Below, one piece after another: positions 25,463 through 38,832 of a DNA stretch of 64,000 nucleotides. Numbering within the stretch: the first letter of the stretch is position 1; each line of letters starts with the position of its first letter. Under the pieces are notes generated by a model. The model made no database searches. It had not been told where the DNA came from and saw nothing but the letters and a program-made list of their open reading frames with translations. The translations under genes and the position numbers were made by a program. Source of the DNA: Eudorina sp. 2006-703-Eu-15 (taxonomy: Eukaryota > Chlorophyta > Chlorophyceae > Chlamydomonadales > Volvocaceae); the NCBI GenBank assembly GCA_003117195.1, contig BDSI01000066.1:434001-498000 (forward strand), written 5' to 3'.

Positions 25463-26618
25463 CGTACTTGCTTATCAATCCTTGTCTTTGTTGATCGGCA
25501 TCAATAAGCTCAATTGGCTGAGTACGTGCCTGGAGCTCGAGCTGTACTACACAGTCAGTTTAAACCGGTTGCAAAACGGCGAATCCAACACTCTGGACAA
25601 ACGTTTCCCGCTTGCCCCGCCGGGCGCACGAGAATATTGCCTGAAGCAAGTCACAGCTCGTATGCCCCAGCCCCGGCAGGAACCCACACCCCTCCCAACG
25701 CGTCAGGAAGTTCCAAAGCCTCGCGCGCCCGCCCCAACCACTACCCCGCTCCGCAGGCTTTCACCGCAGCGACATGTACCCCTGCCTTGTGTTGCCTTAA
25801 CACGTTGGTCCCGTAGGTTCCCTAGAACCTGGGCAACGTATCAGAACACCCAGCCCGGGTGCTCTGCGGCTGTAACCCTCCAGGACGCTCTCCCCGTACC
25901 CCCCATGCCGCCGCGCCCCTCGTCCCGCGGCCGCTCTGCGCAGCGCCTTCCGAGGAACCGTCACGCAACTCGTTCGTCCGTACATTGGCCCCACACGGCA
26001 CAACACCACCGACGAACGCCCTGACCTCATGCACGCCAAGTCATGCCCCTGCCAAACCCCACCAGCCTGCAACCAGCCTGCCCTTATTGATCGATCCGCG
26101 GGAAGGCCGTCACCATTGCTGCGGTATACCGGATGTCCAGGCGCCTGTCCGTCATCGGGTCAAGCGTCCCTGCCGACGAACGGAGCCCCTCACAAAGAAA
26201 CCCCTCAACGCCGGCGCTCCGACGCCGCCAGGTCATTGAGCCAGCCAAGCAAGGCACGCCAGGTCGCCCACTGGGCAGGAGCCCCAAACGCGCCGCCATA
26301 CTTGCGGCGCAAGAACTGCCTGGGGTTCCGGGGACTATTGATGTCGTCCTTCGTCCACCATGTCCCACACCAACCCCAAAGAAAGAGAGACCGCAGTACA
26401 GCCACAGTCGTACACACGCGGCAACGCACAGCCACTCGCATCATCACATACAATCCTCCAGCCCATTATCAATTTCCCGAAAACACTTCAGACAGTCAGT
26501 GCACCAAAATCGCCCCCACAGACATGCATTCCCTGCCCCCTGGCTCCCCCCGCCCCCGTCACAACGCCCCTTGCCCGCACACCCCACGCTGTCCGGCGCC
26601 TGCTGTCAACGGTGTCTA
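25463..26618. other. Glycosyltransferase upstream region and FAP42-like 3' region
   Basis: About 1.15 kb. It is Pro-codon-rich in several frames without family resemblance, and no RNA gene or repeat stands out. It should hold the promoter of the gene starting at 25462. Confidence 0.45.
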
Positions 26619-29600
26619 CTACGCCAGTGCGGCCGGCCCTGCCGCGCTCGGCCCTTTCCCCATTTGCCCCTCCGGACCCGCCGTCACCGCGGCCGCCTTG
26701 ACGCTCTGCGCCACCTCGGCCCGCTTACTGGCGGCCTCCCGCTGCGCTCGGACCAAGGACGCCCGCCACTCCGCGAAGTTGCTCGCCTGTCGAGCCCGGA
26801 AGCTCGCCCGCTCGCCCTTGCTCGCCTCCAGTGCCTTGCCCACCCGCTCCAGCCGCGCCGCGCCGTCCGCGGCCGCCGCCACCGCCTTGGTCTGCCGCTC
26901 CGTCAGCTGCGCCGCTGCCAACCGCACCGGCGGCACCGCGCCCTGCACCACCTGCAGCTGCGCGGTGGGGTCCAGAGTCAACACGCTGCCGTCCTTTAGC
27001 ACCCGGGAGACGCTGCCCGCTGGCGCCGCCGGCGCGGCGGCGCCGTCCGGCGCCGCCGCGGCCGCGGCTGCTGCCACCGCCGCCGCCGCCTCGTCTACCC
27101 CCGTGGGCTGCTGCTGCAGCCCCGGCTGCTGCTGTTGCCGCTGCTGCTGCTGCAATAGCAGCTGCTCCACCCTGTACTTCTCCACAATGCCTGCCGCCAG
27201 CATCGACCGACTGCCCACCGGCTTCTTGCTATCGGCCTGGCCGCCGCCGCCGCCACCGCCGCCGCCGCCTTTACCGCCCTTGCCGCCCGGCGCCGTACCG
27301 GGCGGCGGCTGCGCGATCAGCTGCACCGGCGCCGCGTTCCACTTGTCGTACACGCCCTGCACGTACCGCGCCAGGCTGTTGTCCGACAGCACGGTGCAGA
27401 CCTTCTCATCCGCCGACGGGTGCACCCACAGCTTGAGCTTGAGCGGCTTGCCGCCCGGCATCGCGCCGGTGCGCGGGTCGGGCTGCAGCCCCTTGGGGCA
27501 CAGCTTGGCGTCTAGCGTGCACGTGATGAGGTACTTGCCGGGCTTCAGCGTCGCGTCGGCGATGAGGGCGTAGCCCTCCGGCGTCGCCGCGGGGCCCTGC
27601 GCCGCCGCCAGCGCGACGCTGCCCTCGTTGCTGGACGCCGCAGCCAACAGCGGGTAGTCCACGCTGGACAGCCAGGTGACCTCCCGCCCCGGGTTGGCCT
27701 CCTGGAGGGTCATCCGGAAGGGCAGGCGCGGTTCGGTGGTGGCGAGGATGGCCACCTGGCAGCTGTTGGTGGTGGTGATGACGTGGCGGCCCACCACCAG
27801 CCGCGCGTTCGGCCGGTACGTCTCCGTGAACTCGTCCGCGCGCACCGACGGCACCTCCGACAGCACAGACGGCCCCAGAGGCGCCGTCGACGTCACCGTC
27901 AAGCTGTAGCTGCCCTCCTCCGCCACGCCTCGCGAGTTACTGGTGTCGTACAGGGCCATGAGGCAGTAGCCCGGGCCGGCGGCGCCGAAGGCGCCGCCGC
28001 CGCCGCCGGCGACGCCGCCGGGCGGCGGCGTCGCCGGCGGCGGCGGCGCCACCGGCAGCTCCGTGGCGTGCAGGCGGTTGCCGGGCAGCAGCCTCGCCTG
28101 GCCCGTGGATCTGTCCACCAGCAGCAGCCGCGTGGCGGTGCGCATGTCCTCGCCGTTGATGGACAGGTGCGCGGAGATGGTGGTCCGCTCCCCCGGCGCC
28201 AAGTTGTAGCGGAAGAGCAGCCCCGGGCAGTCGGGCGGCAGGTCGGGGTAGCGCCCCTCGATGGGCGCCACGTGCACCGCCGGGTCGTGCAGCGGCAGCA
28301 CCTGGTTGTACTCGCCCACGGTGCAGGGGCTGGCGGACATGAAGGTGACGGCGTGGAGGAACAGCGGGTCGGAGTTGATGCGCAGCAGGTGCCGCCCGCG
28401 CGGCAGCTCCAGCAGCGCGGCGTTGGCCATGAGGGTGCGCAGGCGCTGCACGGTGCGGCCCGGCCGGCCGCCCGGCGCGCGCCAGTCGAAGGACTCGAGC
28501 ACCAGCTGCCCCGCCGCCTGCGCGCGCGGCCGCCGCCAGTTGTCCGCCGCGAGCCGCTTCACGGCGTGGAAGGAGAGCACCGGGTCGGTGGCAGCGAGGA
28601 GGAGGTCGAAGGGCAGCGGCGTCGGCGCCGCCGGCGCCGCGCCGCCGCGGAGCGTCGGCGTCGACGGCTTCGTCAGGCCGCCGGCTTGCGGCGACAGCGG
28701 CGTCATGAGACGCGACGGCGGCGTGCCGGTGCGTGAGGCCGATTTGGGCGTCGACGCCGGCGGCTCCGAATCCTTGACCATGCGCGCCACCGTCGCCGCT
28801 TCCCGCTGCGCCGCCTCCAGGCACCGCAGCAGCGCCTCCTCCTCCCGCTGGTCCTGCAGCCGCAACCGGACGTCCAGGTCCGACAGATCCGCGTTCAAGT
28901 AAACCACCCGCGCCGTCAGCACCGGCCCCGGCGCGCCGCCGGCGGCCTCAGGTCCGCCGGCGCCCGAAGGGTCCAGCGCGCCCGTCCCGGTGCCGGCTCC
29001 GGAACCCGTGCCCGCCATACCAACGCCGCCCGGCGTCGGCGGCGGCGACGGGAACGGCATCATCTGCGAGCCGAGGGCGCGGAGCGCCAACGCCAGCTCC
29101 AGGGGGCCTTCCACCACCGGCAGCTTCCCGGCGGCCCACGCCGCCTGCAGCGCCGCGCGCGGCACTCCATACCGGTACCCATCCCAGCCCTCACACACGC
29201 CCAGCAGCAGATCCTTGCGCGCCGCCGCCTCCAGCACCTCCGCCGGCACGCAGCACGCCGTTGCCAGCGGCTCGCGGCCGGAGGGCCCCAGCCCCGCGCG
29301 CCCCTCCGCCACCTCGCCGCCGGTACCGTCCGCCGCCGGCGGCAGCAGCGTCACCGACGTCGCCGGCTCCCGCCGCAGCGGCGGCCGCGACGTGAGCACC
29401 TGCACCAGCTCTAGCTGCGCGGACTGCTCGCGCAGCAGCATGCGCAGCACGGTGGACTTGCCGACGGCGGCGGGGCCGGACAGCACCAGCACGTTGCGCA
29501 GCGTGGGCGGGTCCTCCAACAGCGGGTACTGCGGCCCGGTGAAGAGCGAGGAGAGGAGCTTGACGGGCTCGGGGGAGTCGACGTACAGCAGCGCCACGCG

Positions 29601-31613
29601 GGAGAGCTTGTTGGTGTCCACCCGGCGGAGCTGGTGGCAGGTGGCGAACAGCGAGGGGTCCTGGGCGGACGGGAGGGGCGACAGGGAAGGAGGGAGGGAG
29701 GGAGAGGGAGCGGGGAGGGAGGGAGGGAGCGGGGAGGGGGACGGGAGGGGGACGGGGCGACGGGCAGGCGGTGAGGGGATGCTAACATGACTTCGGGCGG
29801 GTGAATGGTAAAGGGGGGAATGGAGGCATGCAATGACGAGAGGAATGGCTGCAATCTCAGGGGCCATGGGCAGCAGGGGTAGCGGGGCTCTAGGGGGGGG
29901 TTCAGGCGGCCCTAACCCCACCTGGCACAGCAGGGCGCAGTGGGCGTTGCTGGCCAGCACCTCGGCGGCGTCCACCCAGTACACGCGGCCGTCGTCCTGC
30001 TGCAGCTGCAGCAGCTGCCGCCGCCGGTAGCGCAGTGTGGCCTTCACCAGGTACTGCAGCTCCTTGAGCGAACTGGAGGCCACCACCTGCGTGTGTGCAT
30101 GTAAGCCCGGTGTGTAGGGTTGGGGGGAAGGGCAACAAGGGTGCGAACTAGGGGAGACGGGAAAACACACCGTCGCTGATCGGCCGGTTCGGTTTCGGTG
30201 CCGTCGCTGAATGGAGGGCGCTGTAGCTCGATGTACGGTATCGCCTGTTCCAGGATTTCCAGCCCTTGCGAAGCCCCACCACAGCCCCGCGCGACCGCCT
30301 CCCTAGTCCTCCATTCCCACCCACCCCGCCCCACCCCGCCCCACCCTGCCCCGCCCCACCCTGCCCCCGCCCCACTCCCCCCCCCCCCCCCCCCGCCCCC
30401 CCTGCCCCCCCGCCCCACTCAGCCCCCCCCCCCCCCCACCCTGCCCCCCCCCCCCCGCCCCCGCCCCCACCCTGCCCCCCCCCCCACCCTGCCCCCCCAC
30501 CCTGCCCCCCGCCCCACCCTGCCCCCCCGCCCCACCCTGCCCCCCCGCCCCACTCAGCCCCCCCCCGCCCCACCCTGCCCCCCACCCCGCCCCGCCCTCG
30601 CCCCACCTGCAGCCCCGGCATGCGGGCCTCCAGCGTGAGGTAGTCCAGCGACGACTGGAAGATCTGGCGCGGGTCGGCGGTGCTGGCGAGGCGCAGCGAG
30701 ATGTCCGCGTAGGCGTCCCGCAGCGCCCCGCGTGCTCGTCCGCCAGCTTGAGGCGGGCCAGCACGTTCTCCTCGCTGTCGTCGTGGCGCTTGGCCAGCCT
30801 GCGGGGTTGCGGGTGTGCAAAGGATAACTGACGCATGTGTGCGCGTGCGCGTGTGGCATTGGATTCGGGGAATTGCTGGAGAAACAGCACGTCCGTGCCA
30901 CACCCCGCCGCACCCCACCCCGCCCCACCCCACCCCACCCATCCTTACCCCACCCCACCCCACGCACCGCGCCATGACCTCGTTGTCCGGGGTGCCGTCC
31001 GGCTTCTCGGGCACGATGGGCGGGCTGAGCGCCTCCACCCCCTCCTCCGGCACGTGGTACACCCTTCCCGTCACATAGTCGAAGCGGCGGTGGCGAGTGC
31101 GGTCCAGCAGCATCGCGTGCTCGCCCTCCAGGAACAGCACCTGCGCCGCGGGAGGGATACGGGTGGGTGGGTGTACTCGGCGAGGACCGGGTGCGTGGAT
31201 TACAACAAATGTTAATATGTTACAAGTAAGGCTTAATTTTAAACAAACAAAAACTATAAAAAAAAGTTAATAATCACGTTCAATTTTCGATTATACTGTA
31301 AGGCAGAGCAGACTGCTGTGATCTCAACGGCACGCGGCAACCTAGGGAAACAGCATCGGTGTTATGGTTAATGTCTGACCAGGCTGGGCTCTCAGCGCTC
31401 AGAACCGGGCCCCTATACGGTAATCTCCCCCTCCGCCATCGGTTCCTCATCTCGCGGCCCCGTTTTCTTGTCTTGCGTCTTGTACACAAGCACACACACA
31501 CACACACGGCTCAGCTTTTCTCCTTGATAACACACACACGCACACGGGCGGGCGGGTTTCATTTCTAAACACACGCACACGCACACGCACACACACACAA
31601 GCACACGAACAAG

Positions 31614-31670
<57 letters not shown>

Positions 31671-34600
31671 ACACATACACACCTTGTCCGGCACGATTCC
31701 CAGCGCCCCCAGCTCCTCGCACTGCACGGCCGTGTGGGGGAAGCCGTCCAGCACCCAGCCGCGAGCCACACAGTCCGGGTCCGCGAGGCGCTTGCGCAGC
31801 AGCGCGAAGAAGAACCTGACGGCGTGCGCAGCGGCGGGGCATGGGGGCGGGGTGTTGCGGGAGGAGGGCGCGGCGCGTCGAGCGAGCGGGTGGACGATCG
31901 AAGGCGGACCTTGCTTGGATACAACGCAGGGCGGAAACCGTTCCTGTAGAGCCCAAACCTGCCTCTCCCCTTTTTCTTTGTCAATAAAGATAGCGAATTC
32001 GCGAAAATTTTCACCGATTGCGATCGCCCCTTCCCCTTCCCCTTTCCCGCCCCCGCCCTCCCGGCACCTGACACCCTCTCCCCCTTCCCCTTAGGTTCCC
32101 GACCTCGGCCTCCCATGCCACTGCTCCCTCCGCCGGCCTTCCATGCGACGCGGCCGTCATCCCCTGTCCGGCCCGCTCCACCTCAGCCTCTACCTAATGG
32201 CCCTCCCCCCCTGCCCTGCCCCTCCCTCCCCCTGCCCTGCCCTGCCCTTCCCAGCGCCCCCCTCCCCCCACCTGTCCGGCACCGTCTTGCTGGCGTCCAT
32301 GTACTCCTTGGCCTCCAGCCCCAGCTCCGTCCGCTGCTTCACCTCCTCGAAGATCAGGTCTCCCACGTTGACGTGCGGCAGGCCAAAGTGCGCCGACAGC
32401 AGGGCGCACAGCGTGCTCTTGCCCGCCGCCGCGGGGCCCAGCACCATCACGCGCAGCGGCCGCAGGCCGTGGCTCCGCACCGCGGGGTCCCACAGCTGGC
32501 GGCCGTAGCCCCACACAAAGTGCTGCGTGACGACGTCGCTGTAGTGGCGGTGGACGGCCTCCGCGAGGCGGATGAAGGAGGGGTCGGGCTGGTCGGCCGC
32601 GTGGAGCACCCACTCGTCGAAGAGGCCCTGCTGGCGGGAGGCCAGCATCTCGGACTTGGCGGTGTTGAAGAAGAGGTTGACGGCGTCTTGGAGCTCGTAG
32701 CCGAGAGGGGGGTTGGAGGCCAGCTCCTGACGGGAGGAGGGGTAGGTGGGGTGGGCCGAGGTTAGGTGGGGGTAGGTGGGGTAGGGGCAGGGGTGGGCGA
32801 GAAGGGAGGGGCGCTTGGAGACGGTGGATGGTGATTGGGAGGCAGGATTATCGGAACAGGGAGAGGGGTGGGAGGTGGGCGAGACAAGGACAGATGGCGA
32901 CGATCTCGGGGCGGGTTACCTGGGGACAGGCTTCACGGAAGCGAGCTGGGCGGGCGGCATGCCGTCCAGTCCAAACCCTCTCCCTGACGTTCGTGCAACC
33001 CCCGCCCCCTCAACCCGTCCCCGACCTCCGCTCTCCGTCCATCCCTGCCTACCAGTTCCCGTACATCCCCTTACCTCCCGGTACCCGTACCCCCTACGGG
33101 CTCCCGGTACGCCGTGTCCCCTACCTCCTGGATCACTTGCAGCAGCTTGCCCATGTCGTCCGTGCCCACAAACATGTAGGTGGCTTCGAAGCCCCTCCGC
33201 CGCAGCTCCGCCGCGTCCTCCACATGGTCCACCTCCAGGATGGGCACCCGACCCGAGGCCGCCACCTTCTTCACCGCCGCCTGGGTCGTGCCGTAGATCT
33301 CCCCCATCACCTCCTTGTGCAGCGCAAAGCCGCCGGAGGCGACCAGCGCCTCCGCCTCCGCGCGGCCGACCACCACCATGCCCTCGCGGGGCAGGTCGGG
33401 GTCGTTAGGGCCCGGCTCGCGGGTGGTTGTGATGACGGGCACGGCGAAGCGGCCGGGCAGCGAGTCGAAGAGGCGGGAGAGGAGCTGGCGCTTGCCGGTG
33501 CCGAAGGCGCCGGCGACGACGAGGGGTCGGTACGGCGGAGGTACGACGTGGGGCACGTGGGAGGCGAGCGCGATGCGGACGGTGCTGATGAGGTCCATCA
33601 TGTCGTCCGCGCGTACGACGGCGTCGTACAGCATGGCCGAGGCGGCGGAGGAGGCGATCTGCGTGCGGAAGCGCGGGGGATGGCGATGGGGGTACCGTAT
33701 CAACCAAAAGGCGCTGGACGGCACCGCATCCTGCCGCCGTGTCAATGCCCTGGAGCCCTTCAGGGCCCCGTCCTGGAGCCGTCATCTCGGGTGCCGCCAT
33801 CTGCCATCCTACATCACCACAATCCTCCCCGCCTGGATCATTGACCTGGCGGTTAGCGGAACCCCCTTAAATCGATGTCTGACGTGTCGCCTCCCCTCCC
33901 TCCTTTCCTCCGACGTACTTCTCCTTCCCGTCCGCAAGCAGGTCGCCCCCCTCCCAAAACAGAGCTCTTCCCCACACCCGGTTTGGTTTTCTGTTATCAT
34001 CCCCTTCCACCCATCGCTGTTCCGCCACGAACAACCCCAAAACCCCCCTCTCCCCTCTCCCCGACCACCGCGCAGCGCGCACACCTGCGCCTGCTGCTCC
34101 AGGTCCGCCAACGCGCCCTCCAAGTCCGGCGGCGCCGCCACCGTCACCGTCTTGGCCGGCGCGGGCGCCTTGACGCTCTTCTGCCGCAGCAGCGCCTGCC
34201 GCTGCTCCTCCAGCGCCTCCCGCAGCTGCCCCGGGCTCGCCACGAACACGTACAGCGCGTCCTTCAGCACCGGCCCGCCCCGCAGCACCGGCACCGCCGT
34301 CGCGTAATCGGGCAGCTCCATCACCGCCACCTTGTTCTCATTTGCCACCCTGAGCAGGGCCGCATTCGTGATGGCCGTGGTCCCGGAAGCCTTATCATCA
34401 CCGGCGCGCTGGTACGCGATCTGCCCCTCCGCCGCCATCCGGGACAGGTCCTTGGCCGCCACGAACGTCAGCGCGGGGGTGCTGACCTCGCCCTTGCCGG
34501 GCTTGCGGTCGGTGAGGTGGCCCGGCGACGTGAACTTGTCGGGGAAGGTGCTGATCAGCTGCCTGGCGAGCGCGGAGCGGCCGCCGGCGGCGGGGCCGCA

Positions 34601-37600
34601 CAGCACCAGCACGGGCTGCTTGGGCGGCGGCGGCGGCTCCGCCTGACGCTCCTCCTCGGGGATAATGATGTCGGGGCGGCAGCGGCTGATGAGGCGGGTG
34701 AGCTGCTCGTACGCCGCCTCCGGGTCGTCGTTCACGATGGTGGCGTCGAAGGGGTGGCCGGGCGCGGACGCGGCTTCGATCTCCCTGCGCGCCATCTCGA
34801 TGCGCGCAGCGATCTCGGCGTCCGTCTCCGTCAGGTGCTGGCGCAGCCGGGCCTGAGAAGGGGGAAGGAAGGCAGGGCTGACGCGCTGCTGTCACTGCTG
34901 TCATAATGGCGGCCCCCTGACACCCCCTCTCCCCCACACACACACTCGTCGCCTGTGTCGCCTATTCCGCTGGACTTCGCTTCTCGCGGCTCAGTTCTCT
35001 TTAACACACACACACACCCAGTATATTGGTGCTTGGTTTGGGGCGGGCGGGTCTCTTATCTAAACACACACACCCAGCCTCACTCGTCCGCGTGCGCAAT
35101 TCGGGTCCTCGCAAGTCGTGTCTCTCGGTTTATTTTAACACACCCAGCCCACCTCGAAGACCTGCACGCTGGGCGGCCGCAGGAAGATGGTCAAGCAGTC
35201 GATGCCGCGCTTCTTGAGCATCTCCGCGCCGTCCGTCTCGCACTCAACGAGCGGCAGGCGGCCCGCCCGGATGACCTCCTTGATGGCGTCCGCGGTGACG
35301 CCCCAGTTGCGGGCCACCAGCGGGTGCTTGAACAGCTCGGTGTGCCACTCCAGGAAGGTGCCCGAGTGGGCGGAGGCGGAGAACTCTGCGGGGCGGGGCA
35401 GGGCACGAGGGCGGGTGGGCCGGAGCACGGAGGACAGGGAGGCGGAGGGGAAGGGAGGGGGGTGTAGGAAATTGGTCATTGCTAGACATGCATCGTGCAT
35501 GCATCGTGTATCTCCCTCCCACTTGGACCACCCCGGCCGTAGTGTTCATCCCAACAGGATACAGAAAGGTTTGCTTAAGAGTGAGGCGGGTGGGACACGC
35601 CATGCGTGCCGTACGGGGCGTGGACCACGGGGGATGTACGGCGGGGACGGAGCGAACGGAGGGAGGCCCGCGACAGACACGGGGGCCTACCTAGGCCATG
35701 CCTGGAGGTAGGCGTGCGTCTCGGGATGGATTCGTGTGCACTCCGCACAGCAGGCGGGGCCCCCAGACCGCACCCAGGGGTCCGCTTGCGCCCCGCAGAC
35801 AGACATAGCCCAGGCGTCCTTGTTCCCCCTTTGGACCGGAACCCGCCAGGCCCCGCAACCCGACACGGCATCAACCCGCAATCAACAACACTGACATCCC
35901 CCTCTCTCCCGGGTGCCCGAGGACCCGGGCCACCCGGCTTCCCTCCAACGCTCTGCCACTTGACTTGACTGCCGGCGCTGCCACGGGTGGCGGTGGTGGT
36001 GGTGGTGGTGGTGGCGGTTAGAGAAGAGACCCGCCCACCGCTACTGCTGGTGGTGGTGCTGTGCGGGATAGAAGGCGCTGCTGATGGCCTGCCTGGTGCC
36101 GGCGACCCCATCTTGTCAGGCAGGACAAGCGGGACCAAAAAGACCTTCAAACCGAAACCGATGACCACCGATGTCGGGACGGACGGGCCCCGGCACCCTC
36201 CCACCCCCCCAAGCAATCACCCCCCGGCACCCTCCCACCCCCCCAAGCAACCACCCCCCTGGCACCCTCCCACCCCCCCCAAGCAATCACCCCTCGGCAC
36301 CCCCCATTCCCCTCCCCACGCACCCGCCGTGGTGACGCACGTGTGCGAGGGCCGGGACACGTGCACGTCCTCCCCGTCCTTGCTCTTGATGACCTCCCAC
36401 TGCGGCTGCTCCGGCGGGTGGTCCGCGGCGTCCACCCGGTGCAGCGCGTCCTCGTGGTAGGGCTTGGTGGTGGTGTAGCGCGGGTAGGCGAACACGTCGG
36501 GGAACTCGTGCACCAGCTGCTCCATGATGGCGCGTCGCTCGCCTGGGTTGAGGGGGGGAGGGAGTGGGGTGAGGGGAAAGAGAGGGGAAATGGGAGGAAC
36601 GAGGGCAACGAGAGGCGAGGGAAGAGGGGAGGCGTTCATCGGCATATATACATCTACATATATGATTACTACGTCCTACTTCGACGGCGGCGTCGGCCAA
36701 CCGGACAACTACTGCGCAATCGGTGATTGTTTCGCGATTTCGCTGTCTTAATTGACAAAAAGGGGTTCATCGGCAGCGTAGTCGCGTACGGAATGGAAGG
36801 GGCTGGCAGGAGGGCGGGTTGGGCGGGCGTGTTGCGGTTGGAACAGCTGGCGGAGCGAGGGGCGATGTGTCGCCGCACATCCCCCTCCCCAGCGCCCCCG
36901 ACTGATACCCTGCCTTGCCGCCGCGCCGCTCCCTCACCTTCCCCCCCTTCCACTTTGAGCCCCGCCGGCCCATCTGGCTCCCTGCCGCTCTCTGCCGTGA
37001 GCATCATCGCCTTTCGCCGCCCACCCAACCCCGCCCGCCCGCCCAACCCCGCCCGCCCGCCCAACCCCGCCCGCCCGCCCAACCCCGCCCGCCCGCCCAA
37101 CCCCGCCCAGCCCGGCAGCCAGCCACCCACCCACCCACCCGTGTTCGGCCCCGTGATGACCACGGGCTTGAGGAAGGGCTTCTCCACCAGGTTGGGCGCG
37201 ATGAGGTCGGCGTAGTCCAGCACGTAGGCGGGCAGGCCGTGCAGCCGGTTGCGGATGATGGGCGACAGCGTCGAGATGGCCTCCTTCACGTCCTGGTACA
37301 CCGCCGAGTCGTCGTCCACGTTGTCCACCACCACGTCGATGACGCCGCCGCCCGGCTGGGACCGCTCCACCTCCGCCGCCGCCCAGGCCAGCCGCTTCGC
37401 GATCGTGCTCTCCGCTTCCTTGAGCCGCCCGCGCTGCCGCCGCTCCAGCTCCTCCAGGGAGGGCGGCGCCACGAAGACGTACAGCCCGTCGATCCGCTTG
37501 TTGGACCGCAGGCTGCGCACCCCCTGCACATCCAGGCCCATCAGGCACAGCTTGCCGGTGGCCGCGACCTCCCGTACAGTCGCGAAGCTGGTGCCGTACA

Positions 37601-38799
37601 GGTGCACGCCGCGCGTCGACGGCACCGCGGCGTGCTCCAGCAGCCGCCCCGCCGCCGCCTCCTCCCTGAACCCCGACACCTCAACGAAGAAGTAGTCGCT
37701 GCCCACCACCTCGTGTTCGCGCGGCGGCCGGGAGGTGTGGGAGACCGTCATGCCGAACTTGTCGGGCAGCTCCGAGACCAGGCGGCGCAGCAGCGCGCCG
37801 CGGCCCACGCCCGACGGCCCCACCAGCACGATGAGGCGCGGCGGCGGCCGCTCCGGCAGCGCGCGCTTGATCAGCGTTACCGCCGCGACGGCGTGCCGCT
37901 CGCCGCGCTCCTCGTTGCTGCGCACCGCGTCCTCCAGCCGGTCGAAGGCGCGGCCGCCGGAGAGGCGCGTGCCCGACAGCGGGTCCAGCAGGTCCTCCTG
38001 CGGCCATCCGGTGAGCAGCTGGAAGGCGGCGGCCTGGTGCGGCAGGCCGCAGTGCAGGATGCGCTGCGCCGCCAGCACCTTGAGCACCGCCTTGCCCAGC
38101 AGCAGCGGCCACAGCTGGATGGGGCGCGCGTTGACGAGCAGCGGCCGCCCGAACAGGTCCACGGGGATGCGGTCGTCCACCATCACGGTGCGCCAGGCGT
38201 CCTGGAGGGGGGAGGCGGCGGCGGGGAGGGAGGGAGGGGCGGGGGGAGCGCGCGCGGGTGGGGAGGGACGGGAAGGGAGGAACGGCCGAATGGTGAGGTT
38301 CGGTTGGAGGACAATACCAAGGGGCGGTTGGCTGGGGAGCGGCTTGTGTGCGGCCCCGGTGGGTGCGAGCGGCCGAATGCCGGCCCCGGTGGGTGTGGTG
38401 GTGGCGGGTGCGGCCGGCCCGCGGAACCTGCCCCTTCCGGCTCACCATGATGAAGAGCTTGATCTTGTACTTGCCGGTGGGTGTGGTGGTGGCCTGTCCG
38501 TCCCTGTCCTTGGGGTAGATCAGCTCCCACAGGTACTCCCCCGTCTTGATGGATTTCTGGGGCGGCAAGGCGGGGCGGATGCGGCGGCCGTCGGCGAGAG
38601 GCGCACGACGGCCAAGCAGGAACGCATCAGGGCAGGCAGGTCCGAGCACGTGCGCCGCAAGGCAGGCCGACCGTTAGTACCTGGTGCTGCCCTCTTAGAC
38701 CGCAGCAACGTGAGATGTTCTTTGCCCCAAATGCATGCAGGCAGGCAGGCAGACAGGCAGGCAGGCAGGCAGGCAGACAGGCAGGCAGGCAGGCAGGCA

Positions 38800-38832
<33 letters not shown>

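Noticed and set aside
30148..31140. Gly/Trp-rich continuous minus-strand frame
   Set aside because: Only its ends coincide with FAP42 exons; the rest is translation of G-rich intron minisatellites.
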